DNA of 35,131 nt from the NCBI GenBank assembly GCA_003556385.1, contig PWRA01000002.1, positions 1-35,131 on the forward strand, given 5' to 3'. Origin of the DNA: Dehalococcoidia bacterium. Lineage in GTDB: Bacteria; Chloroflexota; Dehalococcoidia; GIF9; AB-539-J10. Positions 1-9,651 of the stretch are shown in pieces (within the stretch, counting starts at the first letter, position 1; the number at the start of each line of letters is the position of its first letter). Both the position numbers and the translations under genes were made by a program. The notes beneath the pieces were generated by a model. The model was not told the origin of the DNA. It did no database searches and saw nothing but the letters and a program-made list of their open reading frames with translations.

Positions 1-234
1 AGCCGCAATGACAACCGCGGCCTATGAACCACGCCAGAGGCGCGAACCAGCCTCAGGACACTCACCCGGTAAATCCATTCATGCCAGGCCCCCCTCAATA
101 TGACGACCTCACCTCTATGTAGCGGCTCCTGGTAGACGGCCACACCGTCACGAACGTTTCCTATCGAACTACTATGGTCAGAATCGGTAGGACACCCAGG
201 ACTAAAGTACAGGGCAAGCCATACGATCAGGTGA

Positions 235-265
235 TTGACGCCTCGCAGCGCGTAAGTCATAGTAT
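235..265 (+). promoter_or_regulatory. Candidate sigma70-type promoter upstream of the MerR-like gene
   Basis: TTGACG (235-240) followed by CATAGT/TAGTAT around 258-265 (17-19 bp spacing), 33 bp upstream of ATG 298. Confidence 0.3.
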
Positions 266-297
266 GGTATACCTGAGTAGTGTGAAAGCGAAGAGAC

Positions 298-516
298 ATG
301 CCAGTTATCATAAATGGCCAGACCTACTACAGAACCGCTGAGGTCTGTCAAATGGTCGGTACCAGTAGAAACACCCTGTTCCGATGGATCAAGGAAGGGA
401 TATTCTCCGACGTCGAGTACCGGGACTGGCGGGGCTGGCGACTGTTCACCTCGGACCAGGTGGAGACCATAAGAGCCAAGACCAGCCGCATTACCGCAAT
501 AAGCCGCAGAGGTTGA
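298..516 (+). CDS. MerR-family-like helix-turn-helix small protein
   Basis: 72 aa; TAEVCQMVGTSRNTLFRWIKEG...WRLFTSDQVETI matches the MerR/excisionase HTH plus wing pattern. Confidence 0.75.
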   Translation: MPVIINGQTYYRTAEVCQMVGTSRNTLFRWIKEGIFSDVEYRDWRGWRLFTSDQVETIRAKTSRITAISRRG

Positions 517-529
517 CAAGAACAAGCGC

Positions 530-3500
530 ATGAAATCAGCAGTCCGAAGAGCAGAAACAGAGAGTATGTTCGACATCCTGGCACAAAAGTCCCCGCTTGG
601 GGTTTATATCGCACAAGATGGGAAATTCTGCTATGTGAACCCGAGCTGTCAGCGCTTTACGGGCTATCGGGAGGATGAGCTTGTGGGCGGTGATTCATCG
701 ATGCTTGTCGCTCCCGAAGACAGGGAGAAGGTGCAGGATAATGCCGCGCGGATGCTGCAGGACGAACTCTTCTCACCGCATCAGTTCAGGGTGATGTGCA
801 AGGATGGTAGCGTCAGGTGGGTTATGCAGTCTGTGAGTTCCATCGAATACCACGGGAGACGGGCGACACTCGGGTACTGCATGGACATCACCGAGAGGAA
901 AGAGACGGAGAAGGAACTCAGTGCCAGCTATGCCCACTTCAACCAACTCGCTGAGCAGAGCCGGACGTGGCTCTGGGAAGTGGACGCGAACGGGCTATAC
1001 ACGTCTGTTAGTGACGTAGCCGAACGGGTCATCGGCTACCGACCGGAAGAACTCGTCGGTACGATGCACTTCTATGACCTCCATCCAGAAAAGGGGCGGG
1101 CAGAGTTAAGGTCAGCGGCGCTGCTGAAATTCGCCCGGAAAGAGCCCCTTGTCGATCTGGTAAACCCCATTCGGACGAAGAAAGACGATACCGTCTGGAT
1201 GTCCACCAACGGCATCCCCATGCTGAACAGCGATGGGTCTCTGCGTGGTTATAGCGGCTCGGACGCCGACATTACCGCGCAGAAGCAGGCAGAGGAGAAA
1301 GTGCAACATCTCAACCAGTTGCTTCGTGCTATACGCAACATCAACCAGCTGATAGCCAAGGGTGCCGATCTCGACAGTCTGCTTAAAGGTACCTGCCGGA
1401 CCCTGGTCGAGACCCGAGGTTATCAGAACGCCCGGATCGCCCTGCTGAACGAATCGGGCAAGCTGGTCACTGCTGCCGAGGCCACTGGGAGCAATGGTTC
1501 CGTGCAGATCACCGACAAGCCCGGCCGCAGGGCGATGGAGCGCTCCGGACTCAAGGCACTGGAACAACCGGGCATTCTAGTGATAAGAGACCTCTCGAAG
1601 TGTGCCGAGCCGCCCGTTACAGAAGAGTGTCGGGCGAGGGCCCGGATGAGCATCAGACTGGAGCATGATAGCAAGGTGTATGGGTTGATGACTGTTTCGA
1701 TCCCGCCCGGTATAGCTGTAGAACGAGAGGAGCAGGACCTGTTCGAGGAAGCCGCCGGAGACATCGCCTTTGCCCTGTACGGCATGGAACAGGAAGAGAG
1801 ACGCAAGAACGCCGAAGAGGCACTGAGAACGTCTGAAGAGAGATACCGCACCATACTCGAAGAGATGGAAGACAGCTACTTCGAGGTTGACCTGGGAGGC
1901 CACGTCACCTTTGCCAACAGCTCGACTTGCCGTAGCCTGGGATACTCAAAGGAGGAGCTCATCGGAACGAGCTATAAGAGCTTCACCTCCGGGGATCATA
2001 TACAACTCGTATTCGACCTCTTCAACGAAGTGTACCAGTCCGGTACGCCGAACAGGGGTTTCGCCTGGAAAATCGCACGCAGAGATGGGAGCCACGGCTT
2101 CGTCGAAACGTCGGTCTCACCACTGCGGAATGACGAGGGCGAGATTGTCGGCTTCCGCGGAGTCGGGCGCGACGTCACCGAGCGCAAACGCATGGAGGAA
2201 GAACTGCGAACCCAGAAGACCTATTTCCAGCGGCTATTCGACAGCTCTCCCGACGCTATCGTCATGCTCGACACAGACGACAAGATAGTCAGGACCAACA
2301 AGGGATTCGAAGCGCTTTTTGGCTACGCCGCTGAAGAGGTCACGAGCCGGCCCATCAACGAACTGGTCATCCCGGATGACTGTACAGACGAAGCATCTGC
2401 CTGGTCGCAGGCAGTATTACAGGGAAGGATCGTCAGAGAGGAAGTGGTGCGAAAGCGCAAGGACGGCAGCCTGGTGGATGTCTCTGTGGTTGGCTATCCT
2501 GTTCACCTTGATGGCCAGCTGGCCGGTTTGTTTGTCATATACAGTGACATAACCAAACGAAAGGCTATGGAAAAGGCAATAAGGCAGGCATCCGAGGAGT
2601 GGAGGGAAACCTTTGATTCCATCACCGATGCGATCTCCATTCATGGCAGGGACGGCAGGCTGCGGCGTGTGAACAAGGCGTTTGCAGCGACTTTTCACGC
2701 ACAGCCCCATCAACTCCTCGGCAAGCACTGCTATGAGGTGATGCATGGTATGCACGAGCCTGTGCCGGGCTGTCCTCACCGGCAAACGCTGCTGACTGGA
2801 AGGCCGGCCGGAGCAGAGTTCTTCGAGCCGAATCTGGGAATCTATGTCGAGACGACCACATCGCCCATTCTTGATGAACAGGGAGAGTGCGCCGGCACCG
2901 TCCACATCGCGAGAGACATTACTGAGCGCAAACAACAAAGTGAACAGCTGATGATGGCCGACCGGTTGGCTTCCATTGGCGAGTTGGCGTCCGGCACCGC
3001 CCACCAGCTCAACAACCCGCTCACGAGCGTTATAGGCTTTTCCCAGTTGCTTATGGAGCGGGACATCCCCGACGATATCCGCGAGGACGTGGGAGTCATC
3101 TACAGCGAGGCCCAGCGGGCAGCCGAGGTGGTTAAGAACCTCCTAACCTTCGGCCGCAAGCATACACCGGTGAAGCAGCTTCACCAGATTAACCAGATTA
3201 TCGAGGATGTACTGAGATTGCGCGACTATGAACAGAAGATCAGCAACATCGCTGTGAAGAGAGAGCTTGCCACTTCCCTTCCCGACATCATGGTCGACTA
3301 CTTCCAGATGCAGCAGGTCTTCCTCAACATCATAATCAACGCTGAATACTTCATGACTGAAGCTCACAACGGAGGGACTTTGACCATTACCACCCGGAGA
3401 ACGAACGGCACCGTAAGAATCTCCATCGCTGACGACGGTCCCGGCATAGACTCGGAGGACCTGGGCCAGCTATTCAACCCCTTCTTCACAACCAAGCAGA

Positions 3501-3661
3501 CCGGCAAGGGGACCGGACTCGGTCTGAGCATCTGCCACGGCATAGTGTCCGAGCACGGCGGGCAGATATATGCCAGGAGCCGACCCGGTGAGGGAGCCAC
3601 CTTCTTCGTAGAGCTACCGGTCAACGGCCACCGCCGAGGAGGAAATCATGGGAAAAGCTAA
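530..3661 (+). CDS. Multi-sensor histidine kinase (about 5 PAS domains plus a GAF-like segment, HisKA, HATPase_c)
   Basis: Repeated PAS/PAC endings (DITERK, DVTERK, DITKRK) and C-terminal N/G boxes (INAEYF, DDGPGI, GKGTGLGLSI). The H-box reads GTAHQLNNPL. Confidence 0.9.
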   Translation: MKSAVRRAETESMFDILAQKSPLGVYIAQDGKFCYVNPSCQRFTGYREDELVGGDSSMLVAPEDREKVQDNAARMLQDELFSPHQFRVMCKDGSVRWVMQSVSSIEYHGRRATLGYCMDITERKETEKELSASYAHFNQLAEQSRTWLWEVDANGLYTSVSDVAERVIGYRPEELVGTMHFYDLHPEKGRAELRSAALLKFARKEPLVDLVNPIRTKKDDTVWMSTNGIPMLNSDGSLRGYSGSDADITAQKQAEEKVQHLNQLLRAIRNINQLIAKGADLDSLLKGTCRTLVETRGYQNARIALLNESGKLVTAAEATGSNGSVQITDKPGRRAMERSGLKALEQPGILVIRDLSKCAEPPVTEECRARARMSIRLEHDSKVYGLMTVSIPPGIAVEREEQDLFEEAAGDIAFALYGMEQEERRKNAEEALRTSEERYRTILEEMEDSYFEVDLGGHVTFANSSTCRSLGYSKEELIGTSYKSFTSGDHIQLVFDLFNEVYQSGTPNRGFAWKIARRDGSHGFVETSVSPLRNDEGEIVGFRGVGRDVTERKRMEEELRTQKTYFQRLFDSSPDAIVMLDTDDKIVRTNKGFEALFGYAAEEVTSRPINELVIPDDCTDEASAWSQAVLQGRIVREEVVRKRKDGSLVDVSVVGYPVHLDGQLAGLFVIYSDITKRKAMEKAIRQASEEWRETFDSITDAISIHGRDGRLRRVNKAFAATFHAQPHQLLGKHCYEVMHGMHEPVPGCPHRQTLLTGRPAGAEFFEPNLGIYVETTTSPILDEQGECAGTVHIARDITERKQQSEQLMMADRLASIGELASGTAHQLNNPLTSVIGFSQLLMERDIPDDIREDVGVIYSEAQRAAEVVKNLLTFGRKHTPVKQLHQINQIIEDVLRLRDYEQKISNIAVKRELATSLPDIMVDYFQMQQVFLNIIINAEYFMTEAHNGGTLTITTRRTNGTVRISIADDGPGIDSEDLGQLFNPFFTTKQTGKGTGLGLSICHGIVSEHGGQIYARSRPGEGATFFVELPVNGHRRGGNHGKS

Positions 3662-4040
3662 CCCCAACGGGAAGGGCATTCTACTGGTGGAAGACGAGCC
3701 GGGCATTACCGAGGTCTGTACCAGGACCCTCAGCGCCGAAGGCTTCCAGGTGAAAGCCGCCCCGGACGGAAGGGCAGGACTCAGCATGCTGAGCGAAAGA
3801 GAGTTCGCCCTTATCCTGATCGACATCAGGACGCCCGAGATGAACGGCATCGAGCTCTATAGACACATGGAGGACCTCTATCCTGAGATGGCCACCAAGG
3901 TCGTCTTCACCACCGGAGATGTTCTGAGCTCCGATATCAAGGCCTTCCTGGACGAAGCCGGTCACCCGTACCTGGCCAAGCCGTTTACGCCGGACGAGCT
4001 TAGAGCAGCCGTCAAGAACGCCCTGAACAGAGAGGAGTGA
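3648..4040 (+). CDS. Single-domain response regulator receiver (CheY-like)
   Basis: LVEDE, LIDIRTPEMNG, FTTGD, AKPFTPDEL; GAGGAGG SD upstream; overlaps the kinase stop by 14 bp. Confidence 0.88.
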   Translation: MGKANPNGKGILLVEDEPGITEVCTRTLSAEGFQVKAAPDGRAGLSMLSEREFALILIDIRTPEMNGIELYRHMEDLYPEMATKVVFTTGDVLSSDIKAFLDEAGHPYLAKPFTPDELRAAVKNALNREE

Positions 4041-4044
4041 AGCT

Positions 4045-5079
4045 ATGGCGAACCAGCGAGAGACACTGCTGATAGTTGATGATGAAGCTGCAATCCGGAA
4101 GCTCCTGTGCCGCAAACTATCGCGAGAAGATTACCACTGCAAAGAAGCGAATACTGCGGAGCAAGCTCTAGGCGTGCTCTCGGCCAATTCGGTCGCTCTG
4201 GCCATCCTGGATATAAAGATGCCCGGCAAGTCAGGCGTCGAGTTACTCCCGGAGATAAAGGCGAGCTACCCCGACACCGCGGTCATCATGGCTACGGCCA
4301 TAACTGACATAAGCACCGCCATCCAGTGTCTGAAGCTGGGTGCCGACGACTACATCTGCAAGCCTTTTAACCTGGATGAAGTGTCCATCGGTGTGCAGAG
4401 GGTTCTCGACAAAAGATGTCTGCAGCTCCGAATCAAAGAGTATCAGCAATTCCTGGAGGAAAAGGTTGATGAGCAGACGGCAGAGATCAGGAGGCTCTTT
4501 CTGGGGGCGATCGAGGCGCTGGTATTCGCACTCGAGGCCAAGGATAAGTACACCGGCGGACACTCCCGCCGGGTGACGGAGACGGCTCTGGCCCTGGGCC
4601 ATGAGGTGGGCCTGTCGGAAGAGGACCTCGAAGACCTGCGCTGGGGGAGCCTGCTCCACGATGTCGGGAAGATCGCCGTCGACCAGCTCATTCAGAACAA
4701 GCCCGATTCGCTGACACGAGAGGAGTACGAGCACATCATGATCCATGCACACGTCGGCGCCGGGATCGTTCAGCCAGTAGTCAATGATAGGGTAGTGGAG
4801 ACCATCGAGCACCACCACGATCATTACGATGGGAGCGGTCTTCATCAAGTCATAGCGGGCAATGACATACCGCTCGCGGCGAGGATCCTTGCCGTGGCCG
4901 ATGCCTTTGATGCCATGACGTCCGACCGGCCGTATCGCCCCGCAATGTCGGCAACCGAAGCTGTGGATGAGATCAAGCGTTGTACTGGCACGCAGTTCGA
5001 CCCCATGGTGGCCGGGGCTTTCTTTAGAATAATGAGTCGCGAATCTGAGTCGCTCAGCTCCGTTAAGTTCGGCACGTAG
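4045..5079 (+). CDS. Response regulator with C-terminal HD-GYP-type phosphohydrolase domain
   Basis: Receiver (VDDEAA, LDIKMPG, CKPF) plus HSRRV, LLHDVGKIAV, HHHDHYDGSG, ARILAVADAFDAMTSDRPYR. Confidence 0.88.
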   Translation: MANQRETLLIVDDEAAIRKLLCRKLSREDYHCKEANTAEQALGVLSANSVALAILDIKMPGKSGVELLPEIKASYPDTAVIMATAITDISTAIQCLKLGADDYICKPFNLDEVSIGVQRVLDKRCLQLRIKEYQQFLEEKVDEQTAEIRRLFLGAIEALVFALEAKDKYTGGHSRRVTETALALGHEVGLSEEDLEDLRWGSLLHDVGKIAVDQLIQNKPDSLTREEYEHIMIHAHVGAGIVQPVVNDRVVETIEHHHDHYDGSGLHQVIAGNDIPLAARILAVADAFDAMTSDRPYRPAMSATEAVDEIKRCTGTQFDPMVAGAFFRIMSRESESLSSVKFGT

Positions 5080-5130
5080 CGAATATCCAATCCGGATGGC
5101 TGATCACCACAAGATTTCTGGCCTGCTGAA

Positions 5131-6180
5131 ATGGAAGTCAACGAACTGCTGAAGACAATGGTGAACCGGGGGGCTTCGGACCTGCACCTCACAGTACCCA
5201 GCCCACCGGTGCTCCGTATTGACGGAAGGCTCATACCGCAGGAAGACATGCCGCTGCTAGAAGCTCACGATATTGAGGCTTTCCTAGGACAGGTGGCTAC
5301 GCAAGAGCAGAGGGCCACCTTCGATAGAGAATGGGAGCTTGACTTCGCCTACTCAGTTCCCGGGTTGGCCCGGTTCCGGGTCAACGTCCTTCGACAGAGG
5401 GGCTGCCTGAGCCTTGCCTTCAGGTTCGTCCCGTTCTATGTTCCGTCCATTGATGAATGGGGCCTGCCGCTGATCCTCAAGGAGCTCATCCTCAGACCGA
5501 GGGGGCTTATTCTGGTAACGGGCCCATCCGGCAGCGGCAAGTCGACCACTCTGGCCGCGATGCTTCGCCACCTCAACGAGAATGCCACCAAGAGCGTCAT
5601 TACCATTGAGGATCCCATTGAGTTTACGTTCCGCAATAAGAAATGCCTTATCCGGCAGCGGGACCTGGGAGACGATACGAAGTCATTCTCGGCGGCTGTG
5701 ATCCACGCCTTGCGCCACGACGCAGATGTGATAATCATCGGTGAGATGCGCGACCTCGCTACCATAGGCGCGGCCATCATGGCGGCCGAGACCGGCCATC
5801 TGGTGCTTGGAACGCTGCACACCATCGATGCGCCTCAGTCCATTGACCGCATGATCGACGTATTCCCGCCCGGGCAACAACAGCAGGTCAGACTGCAGCT
5901 GTCGCAGGTGATAGAGGCGGTGATATCGCAAACCCTCTTATCTCTCATCGAGGGAGGGCAAGTCGCTGCCTTTGAGATAATGCTGGCCAGCCACACCATC
6001 AGGAAGTACATCCGTGACGAGAAGGTCTTCGAGATACCTGTTACGATGGAGGTGAGCACGCCAGAGGGAATGCAGACTCTGGACCAGGCATTGGCGGACC
6101 TGGTGAAAAGCGGCGTAGTCGCGCCAGAAGAAGCGATGATAAAGAGCAGGGACCCGGCAAAACTACAGCGACTGGGTTGA
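5131..6180 (+). CDS. pilT: PilT-like type IV pilus retraction ATPase
   Basis: GASDLHLT N-terminus, Walker A GPSGSGKSTT, EDPIEF, IIIGEMRD, AAETGHLVLGTLHT. Confidence 0.88.
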   Translation: MEVNELLKTMVNRGASDLHLTVPSPPVLRIDGRLIPQEDMPLLEAHDIEAFLGQVATQEQRATFDREWELDFAYSVPGLARFRVNVLRQRGCLSLAFRFVPFYVPSIDEWGLPLILKELILRPRGLILVTGPSGSGKSTTLAAMLRHLNENATKSVITIEDPIEFTFRNKKCLIRQRDLGDDTKSFSAAVIHALRHDADVIIIGEMRDLATIGAAIMAAETGHLVLGTLHTIDAPQSIDRMIDVFPPGQQQQVRLQLSQVIEAVISQTLLSLIEGGQVAAFEIMLASHTIRKYIRDEKVFEIPVTMEVSTPEGMQTLDQALADLVKSGVVAPEEAMIKSRDPAKLQRLG

Positions 6181-6247
6181 GCCCGCAGATGGGCATCCAG
6201 TCTCGAGAGTGCCGTTGACGATACTATAATGAACCAGGAGGGCGCAA

Positions 6248-6694
6248 ATGGACAGGCGAAAATTACTTATAGCCGATGATGAACCGGGGATAAGGCTTAC
6301 GGTAAGCAAAATGCTGCGGGAGGAGTATACCGTGATTGAGGCGGCCGACGGCGAGGAAGCGGTAAGCATAGCAAGGGGCCAGAAGCCGGATCTCATCTTG
6401 ATGGACCTCATGATGCCCAAGCTGGACGGCTATGGCGCTTGTCTAAGCATCAAACGAGACCCGACTACCAGGGAGATCCCGGTAGTCATGCTCACCGGCA
6501 TAGACCATAATCTGAACAGGAGGTTTGCCGAGGAGATGGGCGCCGACGGGTACATAACCAAGCCGTTTACACGTGAGTCTCTGCTGCTGGAGCTGGAGCG
6601 GCTAATGCCCACGGCCGGCCATAGCGCTGAGCAGGCGCCTCAGGAGCAGACGGCGGGGGAAGAGTCCGAACACGCGAGATGGTTCGATTCGTGA
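6248..6694 (+). CDS. Response regulator receiver protein
   Basis: LLIADDEPGIR, LILMDLMMPKLDG, VVMLTG, YITKPF; CAGGAGG SD. Confidence 0.87.
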   Translation: MDRRKLLIADDEPGIRLTVSKMLREEYTVIEAADGEEAVSIARGQKPDLILMDLMMPKLDGYGACLSIKRDPTTREIPVVMLTGIDHNLNRRFAEEMGADGYITKPFTRESLLLELERLMPTAGHSAEQAPQEQTAGEESEHARWFDS

Positions 6695-6770
6695 CCCTCA
6701 CGATCCCTGCTGTCATACGGACAACGGATCGAGGACAAACGTTGATAGTTAACGGAAAAGGAGTCAGACG

Positions 6771-7904
6771 TTGAAGACGAAGGGGACGATCACCGCGCCG
6801 GAACTGGTGGCAACCAGAACCAGGCCATCGAAGGAGCTGTTCCGGACACTGTTCTATAGCTCGCCGATTGGCACATACATCGTCCAGAATGGACGTTTCT
6901 TACTCGTCAATCACCAGCTTGCGCGGATCTCAGGCTATAACGACGATGAACTGATAGGAAAGTCCTCTCTCAATCTTGTCCTGGCAGAAGACAGAAATGC
7001 TGTGCGCGACAACGCTGTAAGGATGCTTAAGGGGGAGCGTTCTCACGGCTATGAATTCCGGATGGTCACAAAGCGGGCCAGTCTCAAATGGGTTATGGAG
7101 ACGGTTGCTCCCGTCTTCTACAGAAGGAAGCGGGCAACACTCGGCCACCTGATCGACATTACTGAGCGCAAGCAGGTAGAGGAGATGCTGAAGCAGACTA
7201 CGCTAGAGATGCAGCGCTCCAACGCCGAACTGGAGCAGTTTGCCTATGTGATCTCGCATGATCTGCAGGAGCCGCTACGCATGGTTTCGAGCTACACCCA
7301 ACTACTGGCTCAGCGCTACGGCGATAAGCTCGATGCGGACGCAGATGAGTTCATCGCTTATGCCGTGGACGGCGCCGAGAGGATGCAGGCGCTGCTGCAC
7401 GACCTGTTGGAGTATTCTCGGGTCGGCACTCGTGGGAAACCCTTCAGCTGGGTCAACTGCAAGGATGCAGTCGACAAAGCGGTGGCCAACCTGCAGATAG
7501 CCATTCAGGAGTCCGGGGCATCCATGACCTATGATGTCCTGCCCACGGTCATGGGTGATGAGGGGCAATTGGTGCGGTTGTTCCAGAATCTGATTGGCAA
7601 CGCCGTCAAGTTTCGGCGCGACGATCCTCCGCGGGTCCGCATTTCGGCTCAGAGAAGATACAACAAGGTTGCCTTCTCGGTGCAGGACAACGGCATCGGC
7701 ATCGAGCCCGCGCACAGCCAGAGCATCTTCGAGATCTTCCGACGCCTGCATACCAGAGAGGAGTATCCAGGAACCGGTATGGGGCTGGCCATCTGTAAGA
7801 AAATCGTGGAACGCCATGGCGGGCACATCTCGGTTCAGTCCAAACCGGGAGAAGGGTCGACATTCCGCTTCACGCTCGCAGTGGCAGGAGACGAAGCTAC
7901 GTGA
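6771..7904 (+). CDS. PAS-domain sensor histidine kinase
   Basis: N-terminal PAS, H-box VISHDLQEPLRMV, DNGIGI, GTGMGLAICKKIVERHGG. TTG start preceded by AAAAGGAG. Confidence 0.88.
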   Translation: MKTKGTITAPELVATRTRPSKELFRTLFYSSPIGTYIVQNGRFLLVNHQLARISGYNDDELIGKSSLNLVLAEDRNAVRDNAVRMLKGERSHGYEFRMVTKRASLKWVMETVAPVFYRRKRATLGHLIDITERKQVEEMLKQTTLEMQRSNAELEQFAYVISHDLQEPLRMVSSYTQLLAQRYGDKLDADADEFIAYAVDGAERMQALLHDLLEYSRVGTRGKPFSWVNCKDAVDKAVANLQIAIQESGASMTYDVLPTVMGDEGQLVRLFQNLIGNAVKFRRDDPPRVRISAQRRYNKVAFSVQDNGIGIEPAHSQSIFEIFRRLHTREEYPGTGMGLAICKKIVERHGGHISVQSKPGEGSTFRFTLAVAGDEAT

Positions 7905-8353
7905 AGAGTCAGGTGACCGGACGATCGCTTGACGTTCTCCTCGTCGACGATAGCCCGGGGGACATGCGCCTCATAGTGGAGGCTCTCAAAGATGGCCGGA
8001 CGCAAGTCCGTCTCCACATCGCGAGGGACGGCCTGGATGCCATCGCCTTCCTGCGCAGAAGAGGGAAGCATGTGGACGCCCCCCGTCCCAACCTGGTCTT
8101 GCTTGACCTGCACATGCCGCGAATGGATGGCCTGCAGGTACTGGCAGAGATAAAGGAGGACATGGAGCTGAAGCACATACCTGTGGTTATCCTGTCGGGG
8201 TCGGAAGATGCGGAGAGCATAGTCAAGACGTACAACCTGCACGCCAATTGCTATGTCACCAAACCGGTTGACCTGGCGCAGTTCACCGCAGTGGTAAGGT
8301 TTATCGGTGACTTCTGGCTGACCGCTGCGACACTGCCGATGGAGGAAAGGTAA
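7901..8353 (+). CDS. Rcp1-like response regulator
   Basis: VLLVDDSPGDMRLI, NLVLLDLHMPRMDGLQVL, VVILSGSED, CYVTKPVDL; 4-bp GTGA overlap with the upstream kinase. Confidence 0.87.
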   Translation: MKSQVTGRSLDVLLVDDSPGDMRLIVEALKDGRTQVRLHIARDGLDAIAFLRRRGKHVDAPRPNLVLLDLHMPRMDGLQVLAEIKEDMELKHIPVVILSGSEDAESIVKTYNLHANCYVTKPVDLAQFTAVVRFIGDFWLTAATLPMEER

Positions 8354-9484
8354 TTGAAAGCCGAACCGGTACGTGTCTTGTTGGTTGAGGACAACTCCGG
8401 CGACAGGCGCCTTATCAGCGAAATGCTGGCTGAGGTGAGCGACCTGGCCTTCGATGTAAAGCACGCTGACCGGCTGCAGACAGGCATGACACATCTGGAA
8501 CAGAATGCGGTGGAGGTGGTCCTACTGGATCTCGGTCTTCCCGACAGTCAAGGACTGGAGACATTGAGAAAGCTGCACGCTCAGGCATCGGGGATTCCGA
8601 TAGTAGTGCTGACCGGCCTGGCTGACGAAATGGTTGGAGTCCGGGCGGTCAACGAAGGAGCCCAGGACTATCTGATTAAGGGACAGGTGGATGGTCACCT
8701 GCTACGACGCACAGTGCGCTACGCTATTGAGCGCAAGCACGCAGAAGAGAAGGAAAAGCGACTGCGGACACAACTGGATCTGTCCAACCGCCTGGCCTCG
8801 CTGGGACTCATGGTGGAAGGCATCGCCCACGAGATAAACAACCCCCTTTCCAGTGTCATCGGTTGCGCTCAGATGCTGACGCACGAGGATATCCCCGAGC
8901 ACGCTAAGGAAGATGCCAGAGCGATCGGCGATCATGCCCAGCGCGTGGCCGAGATCATAAAGAATCTCACTACGTTTGCCAAACAGCAGAAGCTGGACCC
9001 GGCTTACGTCAGTGTCAACGATATCATAACAGAAGCTCTGAACATGCGGTCCTATCCGCTGGAGTGCAGTGGCATAACGGTGGTTGTCCAGCTTGACCCC
9101 GGCCTACCCCGAACCATGGCTGATCCCGTCCTGCTGCAACAGGCTTTTCTTAACCTGATCATCAATGCCGAGATAGAAATGGCACAGGCTCACGGCAAAG
9201 GAAATCTACGTGTCCAGACAGGGCTGGTAAGTGACACTATTCAGGCATCATTCGCCGACGATGGTCCGGGGATCGCCGGAGCCAACCTGCCCCACGTGTT
9301 TGACCCTTTCTTCAGCACCCGCGGCGTCGGCCAGGGAACGGGTCTCGGCCTTAGTGTCTGCTATGGCATCATTGCCGAGCATAGCGGCAGGATATCCGTC
9401 AAGAGCCAGCCCGGCAAGGGCGCGGTCTTCACCGTGGAACTGCCTGTGGTGGCCCCCCAACAGCAGGCTGTACCGCTAACGTAA
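8354..9484 (+). CDS. Receiver-first histidine kinase (REC-HisKA-HATPase)
   Basis: N-terminal receiver (VLLVEDNSGD, LLDLGLPDSQG, VVLTG, LIKG) followed by IAHEINNPLSSV and DDGPGI, GTGLGLSVCYGI. TTG start after GGAAAGG. Confidence 0.87.
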   Translation: MKAEPVRVLLVEDNSGDRRLISEMLAEVSDLAFDVKHADRLQTGMTHLEQNAVEVVLLDLGLPDSQGLETLRKLHAQASGIPIVVLTGLADEMVGVRAVNEGAQDYLIKGQVDGHLLRRTVRYAIERKHAEEKEKRLRTQLDLSNRLASLGLMVEGIAHEINNPLSSVIGCAQMLTHEDIPEHAKEDARAIGDHAQRVAEIIKNLTTFAKQQKLDPAYVSVNDIITEALNMRSYPLECSGITVVVQLDPGLPRTMADPVLLQQAFLNLIINAEIEMAQAHGKGNLRVQTGLVSDTIQASFADDGPGIAGANLPHVFDPFFSTRGVGQGTGLGLSVCYGIIAEHSGRISVKSQPGKGAVFTVELPVVAPQQQAVPLT

Positions 9485-9497
9485 CCCGCTGCCGGGG

Positions 9498-9533
9498 TCA
9501 GTAACGCCCGGGCTGTCTAGCGGGCTTAACACC
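9498..9533. repeat. Left copy of 36-bp imperfect direct repeat
   Basis: TCAGTAACGCCCGGGCTGTCTAGCGGGCTTAACACC; 32/36 identical to 10812-10847 by hand alignment. Confidence 0.85.
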
Positions 9534-9651
9534 CCTGATCGCCGATACGCGACTCTGTTACAAATCTGTAATATTTCGCCCGGGAAATTTATGACTATTT
9601 GAGAGTCTGTGCCTTAGACTGGAGTTAACGCCGATTGAGGAGGTGATAGAG

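Noticed and set aside
4243-4848. 201-aa minus-strand ORF opposite the HD-GYP gene
   Set aside because: Antisense shadow of a conserved gene; no motifs.
9485-9524. Possible terminator hairpin CCCGCT...AGCGGG after the receiver-first kinase
   Set aside because: Long 28-nt loop and no T-tract; overlaps the direct repeat, so not called a terminator.
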